Shown: piece by piece, positions 14,457 through 24,117 of the stretch
How the letters are laid out: each line of letters begins with the position of its first letter
Position numbering within the stretch: position 1 is the first letter of the stretch
Assembly (NCBI RefSeq): GCF_000160135.1
Contig: NZ_GG729935.1
Location: 76,288-140,287 of the forward strand
Reading direction: 5' to 3'
Length of the DNA: 64,000 nucleotides
DNA from: Oribacterium sp. oral taxon 078 str. F0262
GTDB lineage: Bacteria > Bacillota > Clostridia > Lachnospirales > Lachnospiraceae
The notes under the pieces: model-generated
Told to the model about the DNA's origin: nothing
Databases searched by the model: none
What the model saw: the letters and a program-made list of their open reading frames with translations, nothing else
Made by a program: the position numbers and the translations under genes

Positions 14457-15674
14457 TTAACGGTCATCTGCCGCCGCGACACCCGGAAGCTCTTTCCCCT
14501 CCAGGAACTCGAGGGAGGCGCCGCCGCCCGTGGAGATATGAGTCATCTTCTTGCCGTATCCCAGGATATTTACCGCCGCCGCACTGTCGCCTCCGCCGAT
14601 GATGGTCGTCGCTTCCGTCTCCGCCAGAGCCTTGGCCACCGCCTTTGTGCCCTCCGCGAGGATCGGATTCTCAAAGACCCCCATCGGGCCGTTCCAGACC
14701 GCGGTCTTCGCGGACTTCACAGCCTCCGCATAGAGCTCCCTCGTCTTCGGACCGATGTCCAGTCCCAGCTGATCGGCCGGGATGGCATTGATATCCACGG
14801 TGCTGACCGAAAGCTTCGGATCATCGATCGGGTCCGGGAAGGAGGGGGCGACGACCGCATCGAGCGGGAGCAGCAGCCTGCATCCGATCTTCTTCGCCTT
14901 TTCGATCATCTCCCGGCAGTAGTCGAGCTTGCTGTCGTCCACGAGGGATTTTCCGATTTCGTGTCCCTGCGCTTTGATAAAGGTAAAGGCCATGCCTCCG
15001 CCGATAATCAGGGTATCGCACTTTTCGAGCAGATTCGAGATGACATTCAGCTTATCGGAAATCTTCGCTCCGCCCAGGATCGCGACAAAGGGCCGGACCG
15101 GATTTTCCACGGCCTGACCGAGGAAGCGGATCTCCTTTTCCATGAGGTAGCCCACGACATGCGGCCCCTTCACAAATTTCGTCACGCCGACATTGGAGCA
15201 GTGCGCGCGGTGCGCCGTGCCGAAGGCGTCATCCACGAAGACATCCGCGAGCTCCGCGAGCTCCTTCGAGAAGGCATCCCCGTTCTTCGTCTCCTCCGGG
15301 CGGTAACGAGTATTCTCCAAAAGTACAATATCCCCGTCCTTCATCGCGGCGACCGCCTTCCGCGCATTCTCTCCGACCACATTCTCGTCCCTTGCAAATA
15401 CGATCTCTTTGTGGAGGAGCTCGGAGAGGCGCTTTGCGACCGGAGCGAGACTAAGCTCCGGCTTCGGCTCCCCCTTCGGCTTTCCGAGGTGAGAGCAAAG
15501 GATCACTCTTCCTCCGTCCTTAAGCAGCTTTTCGATGGTGGGAAGCGCCGCGGTCAGGCGGCTCTCGTCCGTGATCCTCCCGTCCTTCAGGGGGACATTG
15601 AAGTCACAGCGGCAGAGCACTCCCTTCCCCTTCACATTGATATCATCCACCGTCTTTTTATTTAATGCAGCCAT
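14457..15674 (-). CDS. pgk: Phosphoglycerate kinase
   Basis: A 405-residue glycolytic kinase making ATP from 1,3-bisphosphoglycerate. The N-terminal signature [12 protein letters not shown], the substrate site HLGKPKGEP, and the C-terminal ATP site with GGGDSAAAV and [14 protein letters not shown] are all present. The start at ATG 15674 (MAALNKKTV) matches homologues and follows AAAGGAAAAAGG; the frame is open for another 56 codons upstream, but those are unlike the family. Located 96 bases upstream of tpiA and behind gap on the same strand, separated from gap by a terminator-like hairpin. Confidence 0.96.
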   Translation of the reverse strand: MAALNKKTVDDINVKGKGVLCRCDFNVPLKDGRITDESRLTAALPTIEKLLKDGGRVILCSHLGKPKGEPKPELSLAPVAKRLSELLHKEIVFARDENVVGENARKAVAAMKDGDIVLLENTRYRPEETKNGDAFSKELAELADVFVDDAFGTAHRAHCSNVGVTKFVKGPHVVGYLMEKEIRFLGQAVENPVRPFVAILGGAKISDKLNVISNLLEKCDTLIIGGGMAFTFIKAQGHEIGKSLVDDSKLDYCREMIEKAKKIGCRLLLPLDAVVAPSFPDPIDDPKLSVSTVDINAIPADQLGLDIGPKTRELYAEAVKSAKTAVWNGPMGVFENPILAEGTKAVAKALAETEATTIIGGGDSAAAVNILGYGKKMTHISTGGGASLEFLEGKELPGVAAADDR

Positions 15675-15772
15675 CCTTTTTCCTTTCCGCGATTTTCCGC
15701 AAATTGACGCAGCTTTCTTCCAGGGCTTCCTGTGCTTCCCGGTATAGGCTGTGCAGGGATTCCGCAGCCGTA

Positions 15773-15809
15773 GAAAAAGCCGCCGGTGCTTCTCGCTCCC
15801 GACGGCTTC
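15773..15809 (-). terminator. Hairpin between gap and pgk
   Basis: Read leftward, AAGCCGTCGG and CCGGCGGCTT pair (one G-T) around a GAGCGAGAAGCA loop and are followed by TTTC. It probably ends a part of the gap transcripts, so that pgk-tpiA is expressed at a lower level or from its own start. Confidence 0.6.
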
Positions 15810-15859
15810 CCCGCTGATCCCATGGATGCCGGGCGAACGCACTCGCAGGGCATGGAGAA

Positions 15860-16885
15860 TTATTTCACGAATTTCTCGAAGTACTTGATGGTGCGGACCA
15901 TCTGTGAGGTATAGGAATTCTCATTGTCATACCAAGACACAACCTGGACCTCATAGAGGCCGTCCGCGACCTTCGAAACCATGGTCTGTGTCGCATCAAA
16001 GAGAGAGCCGTAGCTCATCCCGATCACATCGGAGGACACGATCTCGTCCTCGTTGTAGCCGAAGGTCTCCGGATCGGAGGCCGCCTTCATCGCGGCATTC
16101 ACAGACTCCGCCGTCAGCTCGCGGTCGCTCTTTACGACAGCGAAAAGGAGGGTGGTGGAGCCGGTCGGAACCGGAACTCTCTGTGCAGAGCCGATGAGCT
16201 TTCCGTTGAGCTCGGGGATGACGAGGCCGATCGCCTTCGCCGCGCCGGTGGAGTTCGGGACGATATTGATCGCCGCCGCTCTCGCTCTTCTCAGATCACC
16301 CTTTCTGTGCGGTCCGTCCAGGATCATCTGATCTCCGGTATAGGCGTGGATCGTCGCCATGATGCCGGACTGGATCGGTGCGAAATCATTCAGCGCCTTT
16401 GCCATCGGAGCCAGGCAGTTTGTGGTGCAGGAGGCTGCGGAGATGATATTGTCTTCGGCGGTCAGCTTCTCGTGATTGACATTGTAGACGATGGTCGGGA
16501 TATCATTTCCGGCCGGAGCGGAGATCACGACCTTCTTCGCGCCCGCATTGATATGCGCCTGTGCCTTCTCCTTCTTCGTGTAGAATCCGGTGCACTCCAA
16601 CACGACATCCACACCGAGCTTCCCCCAGGGAAGGTTCGCGGCATCCGGTTCCTTGTAGATCCGGATCGTCTTCCCCTTCACCGTGATGGAATCCTCGCCC
16701 GCCTTTACCGTATCCCCATACTTATACCTTCCCTGAGAGGAATCGTACTTCAGAAGCTGAGCCAGCATCTTGGGATCCGTCAGATCGTTGATCGCGACGA
16801 TTTCCGTGCCTTCATGATCGAACATCTGGCGAAAAGCAAGACGACCGATCCGCCCAAATCCATTGATCGCAACCTTCACTGCCAT
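15860..16885 (-). CDS. gap: Glyceraldehyde-3-phosphate dehydrogenase
   Basis: A 341-residue NAD-dependent enzyme. NAD-binding GFGRIGR (9-15), Asp34 in INDLTD indicating NAD rather than NADP use, and the catalytic Cys153 in [12 protein letters not shown] are visible; the C-terminal [13 protein letters not shown] block is standard. GAGGAGGGTATAAGT precedes the ATG. A good promoter lies 50 bases upstream. First gene of the gap-pgk-tpiA cluster. Confidence 0.97.
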   Translation of the reverse strand: MAVKVAINGFGRIGRLAFRQMFDHEGTEIVAINDLTDPKMLAQLLKYDSSQGRYKYGDTVKAGEDSITVKGKTIRIYKEPDAANLPWGKLGVDVVLECTGFYTKKEKAQAHINAGAKKVVISAPAGNDIPTIVYNVNHEKLTAEDNIISAASCTTNCLAPMAKALNDFAPIQSGIMATIHAYTGDQMILDGPHRKGDLRRARAAAINIVPNSTGAAKAIGLVIPELNGKLIGSAQRVPVPTGSTTLLFAVVKSDRELTAESVNAAMKAASDPETFGYNEDEIVSSDVIGMSYGSLFDATQTMVSKVADGLYEVQVVSWYDNENSYTSQMVRTIKYFEKFVK

Positions 16886-16940
16886 ACTTATACCCTCCTC
16901 TATAGCGTTCTGTCATCCGACATTTCTCTGCAACGCCTTT

Positions 16941-16969
16941 ATTCTATGCCAAAGATTGTGCCTTTGCAA
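16941..16969 (-). promoter_or_regulatory. Promoter of gap
   Basis: Read leftward: TTGCAA (16964-16969), 17-base spacer, TAGAAT (16941-16946), about 55 bases before the gap start codon. Confidence 0.65.
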
Positions 16970-16999
16970 GTGCAAAAAACACATTTCCGCTCCGTATCC

Positions 17000-18691
17000 C
17001 TAGAGCATGCTCTTCACATAGCCCGCAATATTGTCCGCGTGATCGGAGATCCTCTCGAGGTCGGAGATCGCATCCAGGAAAATGACCCCCGCCGGAGGAG
17101 CGCACTCCCCCTTTGTGAGGCGCTGTATATGGCGCTCCCGCATCTCCTCCTCCAGATCGTCAACCTCATCCTCCAGATGCGCGGTCCTCACCACCGCATC
17201 CAGGGAGCTCTCCTCAAAAGCCTCGATGGAGGACTCAAAGCTCGCCATCGACTTCTCAGAGAGGCGGCGGAAATCACTCCGCCCGACCTCGGAGAACACG
17301 ATCTCGTGCTCCCAGGCGTACTGGGCCGCCTCCGCGATATTTTCCGCGTGATCTCCCGCTCTCTCCATATCCGTCATGGTATTGAACATGTTCGTGACAA
17401 GGAGCTTCTGCGTCTCGTTCAGGGAGAGATTATCCACCTGGATCAGGTAGTCCGTGAGGATCTTCTGCATATTGTCGATAACCTTCTCCCTCGCAAAAAC
17501 CTCCTCCAGCTTCTCCCGGTCCCGGTCCAGCATGACCATGACCGACTCCGCGACATTGAGCTCGACGATACGCCCCATATTGATGACCTCGCTGCGGGAG
17601 GCCTGGATCGCCATGGCCGGGGACTCCAGGAGACGGAGGTCGAGGTGCTGGATCAGATTCCTCTCGATCTCTGTATAGCCGTCCCTTGCGAGAAGCTCCT
17701 CTCTGTCCTTCTGGCTCTCCCGCACGAGCTTCCCGGAGAGACTCACCAGAAGATCCCCGAAGGGATAGAGGAGCAGGGTAGAGCTCACATTGAAGATCGT
17801 ATGAAAGATCGAGATCTCCACCGGACTCAGGGCCCCGGAGAAGAAGCTCCGGAGCGGGATGGCACAAAGGGAGATAATGATGCAGAAGATCACCGCGCCA
17901 ACGACGTTAAAAAGCAGGTGGATCACGGCCGCTCTCTTCGCTGTCCGGGAGGTCCCCGCGGAGGAAATGAGGGCTGTCACGCAGGTTCCGATGTTCTGAC
18001 CGAGAGTAATGTAGAAGCCGGCGACTCTCGGAACAGCGCCGGAGAGGGAGAGGGTCTGAAGGATGGAGACGGAAGCCGCGGAGGACTGGATGAGTCCGGT
18101 CACGACCGCGCCGGCCAGGATGCCGAGCACCGGATTCCCCCCCATATAGGAAAAGGCCTCAGAAAAGATCGGGGAGTCCGCATAGGGCTTGACCGCATCC
18201 GCCATGAATTCCAGCCCGATGAAGATGAGCCCGACGCCGATGCAGAAGTCCGCGGCGAGATCGTCCGCCCCCTTCTTCCGAAAGAGAAGGCGGAAGGCGC
18301 CGATGCCGACGAGGAGCGGAGAGAAGAATTCGGGCTTGAATACTGTGAGAAGATCCCCGGAGACCTGTGTGAGGGAGACCATCCAGGCGGTGATCGTCGT
18401 TCCGATATTCGCGCCCATGATGATGCCGACCGCCTGAGAGAGATTCAGAAGTCCCGCGTTGACGAAGCCGACGACCATGACCGTCGTCGCAGAGGAGGAC
18501 TGGACAAGAGCGGTGATGCCGGCCCCGAGGAGGACCGCCATATAGCGCTTTTCCGTGACGATGTTCAGAAAGCCGGACATTTTTGAGCTCGCCGCCTTCT
18601 GCATCCCGTCGCTCATGACCGTCATGCCGTACAAAAACATTCCCAGCCCGCCGAAAAGGCTGAAAAGATTGGAAATCAGCTGGATCGACAT
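17000..18691 (-). CDS. Na/Pi cotransporter family protein with PhoU-like C-terminal domain
   Basis: A 563-residue protein. Residues 1-310 contain two inverted halves of the NptA/PhoU-family symporter, each with the QSSSATT / QSSAASVSI motif (TALVQSSSATTVMVVGF near 60; TGLIQSSAASVSI near 185). The C-terminal 200 residues form two PhoU-type helical bundles (DRDREKLEEVFAREKVID; NMFNTMTDMERAGDHAENI; ISDLERISDHADNI). The family moves phosphate with sodium or links phosphate/c-di-AMP signals. GAGGAGGAGAT precedes the ATG. Monocistronic, downstream of a terminator for the amidase gene. Confidence 0.93.
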   Translation of the reverse strand: MSIQLISNLFSLFGGLGMFLYGMTVMSDGMQKAASSKMSGFLNIVTEKRYMAVLLGAGITALVQSSSATTVMVVGFVNAGLLNLSQAVGIIMGANIGTTITAWMVSLTQVSGDLLTVFKPEFFSPLLVGIGAFRLLFRKKGADDLAADFCIGVGLIFIGLEFMADAVKPYADSPIFSEAFSYMGGNPVLGILAGAVVTGLIQSSAASVSILQTLSLSGAVPRVAGFYITLGQNIGTCVTALISSAGTSRTAKRAAVIHLLFNVVGAVIFCIIISLCAIPLRSFFSGALSPVEISIFHTIFNVSSTLLLYPFGDLLVSLSGKLVRESQKDREELLARDGYTEIERNLIQHLDLRLLESPAMAIQASRSEVINMGRIVELNVAESVMVMLDRDREKLEEVFAREKVIDNMQKILTDYLIQVDNLSLNETQKLLVTNMFNTMTDMERAGDHAENIAEAAQYAWEHEIVFSEVGRSDFRRLSEKSMASFESSIEAFEESSLDAVVRTAHLEDEVDDLEEEMRERHIQRLTKGECAPPAGVIFLDAISDLERISDHADNIAGYVKSML

Positions 18692-18783
18692 ATCTCCTCC
18701 TCATAATGGCAGTCCTGCTGCCTCCCCCATAAAATGCCGGACCATGGCGAGTATAGCAGAGGGAAATTTCTATGTAAAGGAAA

Positions 18784-18810
18784 TAAAAAAACCGGGCCCT
18801 AAGGCCCGGT
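18784..18810 (-). terminator. Terminator of the amidase gene
   Basis: Read leftward: ACCGGGCC-TTAG-GGCCCGGT followed by TTTTTTTATTT, 26 bases after the amidase stop. A textbook rho-independent terminator. Confidence 0.92.
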
Positions 18811-18835
18811 GAGTTTTCCCGCGGAATGCTCTCCC

Positions 18836-19654
18836 TTATGAGAAGCCGTAATATTTATTGACGCCGTCCGTCAGTGCCTTCGCAAGCGTCTGAATACAGG
18901 CATCGGAGTGGTCAGAGATCCTATCCCCAAGCTCTATGTCCACAGAGGGGATGGTGGAGTAGGCTGTCTGCGTCAGATCCATCGGCATGGAGCCAGAGGA
19001 GTAGATCTTCACCCCGGATTTCCTGAGTCCGTAGAGCAGGCTCTCGCCCAGGTTCTCATGCTTCTTCCAGATCGAGGCCACCGGCTCCATCCCCTTAAGG
19101 CCGTCCGGAGTCGACATGTAGAAGGCGCCCTTGTTCTGACTGGTGGAGTCCCAGTGGAGCGCGATATGGCAGTTCGCCCGATTGTTCGCGATGACGGTCC
19201 GCGCGACATTATCCAGCTGCACGTCCTCCCCGTCCCGGAGCATCAGCACATCATAGCCCTCCGCGAGAAGCTGCTTCATAAAGGCGTGGGCGAGCTGTCT
19301 CGTGACGACGTGCTCCGGCGTCCCGTCCGAAAAGGTCATGCCGGAGGAGACCGCAAAGGACGTCACAGAGCCCGCGGCCGTTGTGCCGCCGCTCAGCTTC
19401 TTCGAGCCGTCGGGATGGCAGAGCGTCTGCACCGACTCCCCTCCCTTGGTGCCGTGCCCCGCATTGACCGCAATCGTGATGCCCTTCTTATGCGAAGCGT
19501 CCGTCGTATAGAGAACCGCCTTTCCCGTGTTGATCCTGGAGTTTGCAGCATAGCGCCAGTCCAGATTCAGTCCGATCTCCGTGGACGCAAAGGCCCTTAG
19601 CGCCATCAGCACACTCAGAATCACGCTCAATAAAAGTACGCGGAACTTCTTCAT
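18836..19654 (-). CDS. Secreted N-acetylmuramoyl-L-alanine amidase (Amidase_3)
   Basis: A 272-residue peptidoglycan hydrolase. Residues 1-23 are a signal peptide (KKFRVLLLSVILSVLMALRAFA). The zinc-binding pattern of the Amidase_3 fold is visible: His67 in AVNAGHG, Glu in TPEHVVTRQLAHAF, His in CHIALHWDS, and the catalytic Glu in SVDIELGD. An insertion after the first zinc histidine (GGESVQTLCHPDG ... GTTAAGS) lengthens the loop. It cleaves the bond between MurNAc and the peptide stem, probably in cell separation or turnover. GGGAGACAGG precedes the ATG. Confidence 0.9.
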   Translation of the reverse strand: MKKFRVLLLSVILSVLMALRAFASTEIGLNLDWRYAANSRINTGKAVLYTTDASHKKGITIAVNAGHGTKGGESVQTLCHPDGSKKLSGGTTAAGSVTSFAVSSGMTFSDGTPEHVVTRQLAHAFMKQLLAEGYDVLMLRDGEDVQLDNVARTVIANNRANCHIALHWDSTSQNKGAFYMSTPDGLKGMEPVASIWKKHENLGESLLYGLRKSGVKIYSSGSMPMDLTQTAYSTIPSVDIELGDRISDHSDACIQTLAKALTDGVNKYYGFS

Positions 19655-19856
19655 CCTGTCTCCCTCTGTTCTTTCCCGTCCCGATCTCCCGGACTGCGGA
19701 GGAAATCCCCCGCGCTCCGGGAGGGAAAGTTCGCTTCTTAGGAAGAGTCTAGCGCGAAATCACTCAAGATGCAATTCAGTTTTAATTACGTCCTCTTACG
19801 TTTCCTTTACTCTCTTTGCGCTTTTTGAAAGAGATGAGAGCCCCCCCTCGCCCCTC

Positions 19857-20714
19857 CTACAGAATCCTCGCGAGAAAGGTGAATACCGTTCCAAGGAGAA
19901 CCAAAATTCCAAGGAGAATGCGATACCAGCCAAAGACCGCAAAGCTGTGCTTTCGGATGAATTCGAGAAGGAAGTTGATGCAGTAGAGGCTGACGACAAA
20001 GGCGACCAGCATGGCGAGGATCAGGTAAAAGCTCTGACTCCCCGTGAAGCTCCCTCCCTTTACGAAATATTTGATGAGCTTCACAGCGCTCGCGCCGAAC
20101 ATGATCGGTACACTCAGAAAGAAGGAGAATTCCGCTGCGCAGACTCTCGATACGCCGATCAGCATCGCCCCGAGTATCGTCACTCCGGAGCGGGAGGTCC
20201 CGGGAATCAGGGCGAGGCACTGGAAGAGACCGATCAAAAGAGCCGTGGAGAGCTCGATCTGATCGACCGAGCGAATCGGAAATTCGGCCTTTGCGTTCCG
20301 TCTCTCGATCCAGATGAAGAGGACGCCGTAGAGGATCAGAACGATCGCTATGACCGGGGCGTTGTTCAGATGCGCGTCCAGAAAATCGTCAAAGAGAATT
20401 CCGAGGACAGCCGCCGGAAGGCAGGCGATGATGATCTTCAGCCAAAGGTTGATCTTTGCGGGGCGGACCGCAAGCTTCCCGCTGTGCTGTGCTCTGGCAA
20501 AGGGCCAGAGCTCATGGAAAAAACGAAAGCAGACCGCGAAAATCGCGCCGAGCTGAATCACGACTTTAAAGACCTCGTAGTAGGACTCCGGCTGATGGAG
20601 CGGAATCAGCGCGTTCACAAGCATCAGATGTCCGGTGGAGGAGATCGGAAGCCACTCCGTGAAGCCCTCCACGAGTCCCTGCACAATCACCTTTAAAATC
20701 TCAACAAAATTCAT
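19857..20714 (-). CDS. uppP: Undecaprenyl-diphosphatase
   Basis: A 285-residue membrane phosphatase that recycles undecaprenyl diphosphate, the carrier lipid for peptidoglycan and surface polymers. The two catalytic strings are EGFTEWLPISSTGH (16-29) and PGTSRSG (about 172-178). About eight hydrophobic segments. The start codon overlaps the ung stop by four bases (ATGA), and GGAGGAAAAGG precedes it. Last gene of an overlapping four-gene operon; over-expression of this family gives bacitracin resistance. Confidence 0.95.
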   Translation of the reverse strand: MNFVEILKVIVQGLVEGFTEWLPISSTGHLMLVNALIPLHQPESYYEVFKVVIQLGAIFAVCFRFFHELWPFARAQHSGKLAVRPAKINLWLKIIIACLPAAVLGILFDDFLDAHLNNAPVIAIVLILYGVLFIWIERRNAKAEFPIRSVDQIELSTALLIGLFQCLALIPGTSRSGVTILGAMLIGVSRVCAAEFSFFLSVPIMFGASAVKLIKYFVKGGSFTGSQSFYLILAMLVAFVVSLYCINFLLEFIRKHSFAVFGWYRILLGILVLLGTVFTFLARIL

Positions 20715-21391
20715 CCTTTTCCTCCAAGATTCTCGATCTGCCAGTCGATGGGGCTCAGGCCCTGCTCCTCCAGAAAGCGGTTCGCCCGCGAAAAGACCTT
20801 CGAGCCGAAGAAGCCGCGGTAGGCGCTCAGCGGGCTCGGGTGAGGCGCCTTCAGGATGCAGTGCTTCTCATTCCGGAGCATCCCCTCCTTCTGCTGCGCG
20901 GGGCGCCCGAAGAGAAGGAAGACCATGGGCCTGTCCTGACGGTCCAGGGCTCGGATCGCGGCATCCGTGAATTCCTCCCAGCCGATCCCGCGGTGAGAGT
21001 TCGCCTCGTGCGCCCGGACCGTAAGGACCGTATTCAGAAGGAGCACCCCCTGCTCCGTCCACTTCTTCAGGTAGCCGTTGTCCGGGATATAGAGTCCCAG
21101 ATCGTCGTGAAGCTCCTGGTAGATGTTCTGAAGTGAGGGAGGGGCCGGGACACCGGGCTTCACAGAGAAGCTGAGCCCGTGCGCCTGCCCCGGCTCATGG
21201 TAGGGATCCTGACCCAAAATCACGGCCTTTACCCGGGACAGGGGTGTGAAATCAAAGGCGTTGAAGATGTCCCTTGCCTCCGGAAATATTCTCCTCGTCT
21301 CGTACTCCCGCTTCACCGTCTCATAAAGCTTTCGGTAGTAGGGCTTCGAAAACTCCGGCTTCATCGGCTCCAGCCAATCATTTGTGATCAT
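20711..21391 (-). CDS. ung: Uracil-DNA glycosylase
   Basis: A 226-residue family 1 UDG that removes uracil from DNA. The catalytic GQDPYHEPGQAHGLSFSV (60-77, Asp62) and the C-terminal HPSPLSAYRGFFGSKVF loop with the DNA-probing residues are intact. It overlaps both neighbours by four bases, so it is translated within the BMP-phosphoesterase-ung-uppP operon. Length is standard. Confidence 0.96.
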   Translation of the reverse strand: MITNDWLEPMKPEFSKPYYRKLYETVKREYETRRIFPEARDIFNAFDFTPLSRVKAVILGQDPYHEPGQAHGLSFSVKPGVPAPPSLQNIYQELHDDLGLYIPDNGYLKKWTEQGVLLLNTVLTVRAHEANSHRGIGWEEFTDAAIRALDRQDRPMVFLLFGRPAQQKEGMLRNEKHCILKAPHPSPLSAYRGFFGSKVFSRANRFLEEQGLSPIDWQIENLGGKG

Positions 21392-22092
21392 TCTCCCTCC
21401 CTTCTTCTGTGGGAAAAGCGCCGGTCCCGGGAGGATGCCACCTGCTTATAGAGATCATAGAGGAAGGAGCCGGTCTTTCCCTCCGCCGGATGCTCGTCTT
21501 CTCCTACATCGAGGAGATATTTCTCGTAGGCATTGATGATTCTGGTTCCGCTGGGGTGCTTGAGCTCCCTCCGGAAGTTCCCGTAGCTCTTATGGACATG
21601 GCCGTGCACCATATACTTCGGATGATACTTCTCGAGGAGCTCTGAAAAGCAGGTGAAGCCCTGGTGCGGGAGATCCGGGAGGTCCCCGTAGCCCTTCACC
21701 GGTGCGTGAGTCACCAGGATATCAAAGCCGTTTTTCAGGGCGATATCCCTCTTCACTCTCTGCACCCTCTTCCTCATCTCCTGCTCCGTGTACATATGGC
21801 TTCCCTTCCGATAGCGGTAGGAGCCGCCGAGTCCAAGAATCCTGAGCCCACGGAAGTCATAGACCCTGTCTTCGATGCACTCGCAGCCGAGCGGGGGACG
21901 GAAATCATAGGACTCGTCATGGTTTCCGTAGACATAGAGGAGCGGAGCCCTGCCCATCGTGACCAGAAACTGGAGGTAATCCGGCGAGAGATCTCCGCAG
22001 GAAATGATGAGGTCCACGCCCTCCAGCTTGGATCTGTCGAAATAATCCCAGAGAGATTTCGACTCTTCGTCCGCGATAAAGAGGATCCTCAT
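21388..22092 (-). CDS. Calcineurin-like metallophosphoesterase
   Basis: A 234-residue protein with the dinuclear metal-site pattern of metallophosphoesterases: a first Asp (LFIADEES, variant of the usual D-x-H), GD in ISCGDLSPDYL, GNHD in VYGNHDESYDF, His in LVTHAPVKGYGD and GHVH in MVHGHVHKSYG. The first motif lacks the usual histidine, so one metal ligand may be changed. The substrate is unknown. It overlaps the BMP-like gene upstream and ung downstream by four bases each. Confidence 0.85.
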   Translation of the reverse strand: MRILFIADEESKSLWDYFDRSKLEGVDLIISCGDLSPDYLQFLVTMGRAPLLYVYGNHDESYDFRPPLGCECIEDRVYDFRGLRILGLGGSYRYRKGSHMYTEQEMRKRVQRVKRDIALKNGFDILVTHAPVKGYGDLPDLPHQGFTCFSELLEKYHPKYMVHGHVHKSYGNFRRELKHPSGTRIINAYEKYLLDVGEDEHPAEGKTGSFLYDLYKQVASSRDRRFSHRRREGE

Positions 22093-23993
22093 GACAGGAA
22101 GCCCCCCCTCCGGATGAGCTCCTGCGAGGCCTCTGTGAATTCGGAGAGCGGCGGGATGGAGCCCATGACGTTCTCATTGAGCCAGCGCATGTCGACGATC
22201 TCCTCCGGGCTCATCCTCCCGGCTTCCTCTCCTCTGATCTTCTTTTCCTGGCTGTGGAGCTCCCCCTCGAAGGGACTCAGATGATCCGAAAGAAGCTCTC
22301 TCCTTAAGAAGCGAATCAGCTTTCGGGAGGGGTATTTCAGCTCGCCCGAGAGAATGATGTCGATGACCTTCTCGCTCATTCCGAACCAGTAATTCAGCGC
22401 CTGATGGGATTTTGCGAGCCGATTCTCCCCATAGGAGCCCTCCAGGACAGAGCGGATGATAATCTCATAATACTTCCCCCAGTCAAAGACCGGCGCCGCC
22501 ACATTGGAAAGCACATCCCCATCCATAGAGACATAGAGGCCGAATTCCCTCGGATTGCCGCCGGGCCGCGCATACTCCGGTCCGGAGATCGTCGTGATCC
22601 GCCTCTCCCGGAATACCTCCCTCCAGTCCTCCTTCTTTAAACCGCTCCAGCGAAGGCAGATCCTCACCCAGGGATTTACGAGCTGCGCGCCGATCGCAAA
22701 GGCGTTAATATTCGCCATCGTCCCGTAGAGCGGGCAGCGCTCTACATAGCCGATCTCCTGCCCCTCGCTGATAGATGCCGCGAGGGCGCCCATCAGGAAT
22801 TTCGCCTCGTACATCCTCCCATAGTAGCTTCGGATCGAATTATGGGTCTGATTTACAGAGCAGTTCATGAAGTGGACCGTGGGATAGCGGATCGCCGCCT
22901 TCAGGGACTCCTCTATCATCATCCCCCCCGTCGTAAAGATCAGGCCGCAGCCCTCTCCGACCGCCTTATCGATCGCCGCCGCCGTCTTTTCATCCGTATC
23001 ACAGTCCTCATAGCGGCTGCTCCGGATCGCCGGCCCGAACTTCTCCTCGACATAGAGACGCCCCAGCTCGTGCCCGTAGGCCCAGCTTGAGTTCTCCACC
23101 CGCCTTTCATAGAGAAAGGCGATGCGAAGCTCCTCCCGGCGATCCCGGGAAAAAAGGCTCCGAAGATCCGCGCTTCTCTTCAGCTCATCCGGTGTCTCGA
23201 TCAGAGTGATCTCGCCTGCGGATTTCAGGTATTCTCTCCAGAGGCGGTCCAGGTTCAGGCGGATCTCCGGACCGGAGAGATCGAGAATTCCCGAAAGACC
23301 ATAGATATTCAGATAGGTCAGGAAGGCATCTCCGACCGTAATGCTGAGCTTTCCGCCGCCCCGTGCGAGGTAGAGCTCGGAGAAGCGGTCGTAGGCCGCC
23401 TTTACATCCCGGGAGAGCTCCTCGCTCCAGATCTCCCCGGGCTTTTTCCCGAGAAGCTCCGTGAGCTTTTCGTAGGAGCCGCACTCCGAGAAGCTGATCC
23501 GGTAGATTCGGGCGCAGCGGAAGAAATCCACAAATTCATAGTAGAGGCGGTTCTGCTCATCCTCCGTTCGAACCGGCATGACGCGGATCACCGAGGCGGG
23601 GATGGAGACTGCGCCATTGTATTTCATGACGGAAACTCGTTTATTTCCCTCCTGCACATAGAACTTTTTCAGGTACTCATAGACCAAAATCGGATCTCGG
23701 ATCCCATCCTTCACAGCAGAATCGTAGAGCGCGGACCACTTCGTGGCAAACTCCGTCTTCTGCCCGAGGATAGGCATGAAGTTCATCGCAAAGGCCTGCT
23801 GGCGCCCCGGGCTCTTCGTCCCGACAATGTCAGAAAGCGGGATCTCCAGTGTGCCGATCGGATTCTCCCCCTGCACATTTTCCGGTTTCAGCATATCGTC
23901 GAGAGCCGGAAGATAGGGATAATTTCCGAAAAGCAGTGCCCTCCGATAGGCCCAGTCCCCGAGCCGCTTCGCCTCGATATAGTCTTCCAGCAT
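22089..23993 (-). CDS. Cytoplasmic BMP-family (purine-binding-protein-like) sensor with ParB-like N-terminal domain
   Basis: A 634-residue protein without signal peptide or lipobox. About residues 85-125 contain DGIRDPILVYEYLKKFYVQE followed by GNKRVSVMKY, a pattern of ParB/sulfiredoxin-like domains. About residues 285-540 match BMP/Med lipoprotein-type periplasmic nucleoside-binding folds (IAFLYERRVENSSWAYGHE; IFTTGGMMIEESLKAA; GQEIGYV). The start at ATG 23993 follows a run of eight G; the upstream GTG at 24008 would overlap that ribosome site. A TATAAT box (24049-24054, leftward) lies upstream. It heads the operon with a phosphoesterase, ung and uppP. The role is unknown; intracellular ligand sensing is my guess. 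Confidence 0.75.
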   Translation of the reverse strand: MLEDYIEAKRLGDWAYRRALLFGNYPYLPALDDMLKPENVQGENPIGTLEIPLSDIVGTKSPGRQQAFAMNFMPILGQKTEFATKWSALYDSAVKDGIRDPILVYEYLKKFYVQEGNKRVSVMKYNGAVSIPASVIRVMPVRTEDEQNRLYYEFVDFFRCARIYRISFSECGSYEKLTELLGKKPGEIWSEELSRDVKAAYDRFSELYLARGGGKLSITVGDAFLTYLNIYGLSGILDLSGPEIRLNLDRLWREYLKSAGEITLIETPDELKRSADLRSLFSRDRREELRIAFLYERRVENSSWAYGHELGRLYVEEKFGPAIRSSRYEDCDTDEKTAAAIDKAVGEGCGLIFTTGGMMIEESLKAAIRYPTVHFMNCSVNQTHNSIRSYYGRMYEAKFLMGALAASISEGQEIGYVERCPLYGTMANINAFAIGAQLVNPWVRICLRWSGLKKEDWREVFRERRITTISGPEYARPGGNPREFGLYVSMDGDVLSNVAAPVFDWGKYYEIIIRSVLEGSYGENRLAKSHQALNYWFGMSEKVIDIILSGELKYPSRKLIRFLRRELLSDHLSPFEGELHSQEKKIRGEEAGRMSPEEIVDMRWLNENVMGSIPPLSEFTEASQELIRRGGFLS

Positions 23994-24117
23994 CGATTCC
24001 CCCCCCACAAAAATGTCCTAAGTCCGGCGCCCGACAAAGACTGATACAATTATACAGCAAAGGCGAAGCCTTTTGGCTCCACCTCTTTTCCGCTCCTTTC
24101 GGAGCGGATCGCCCTCC

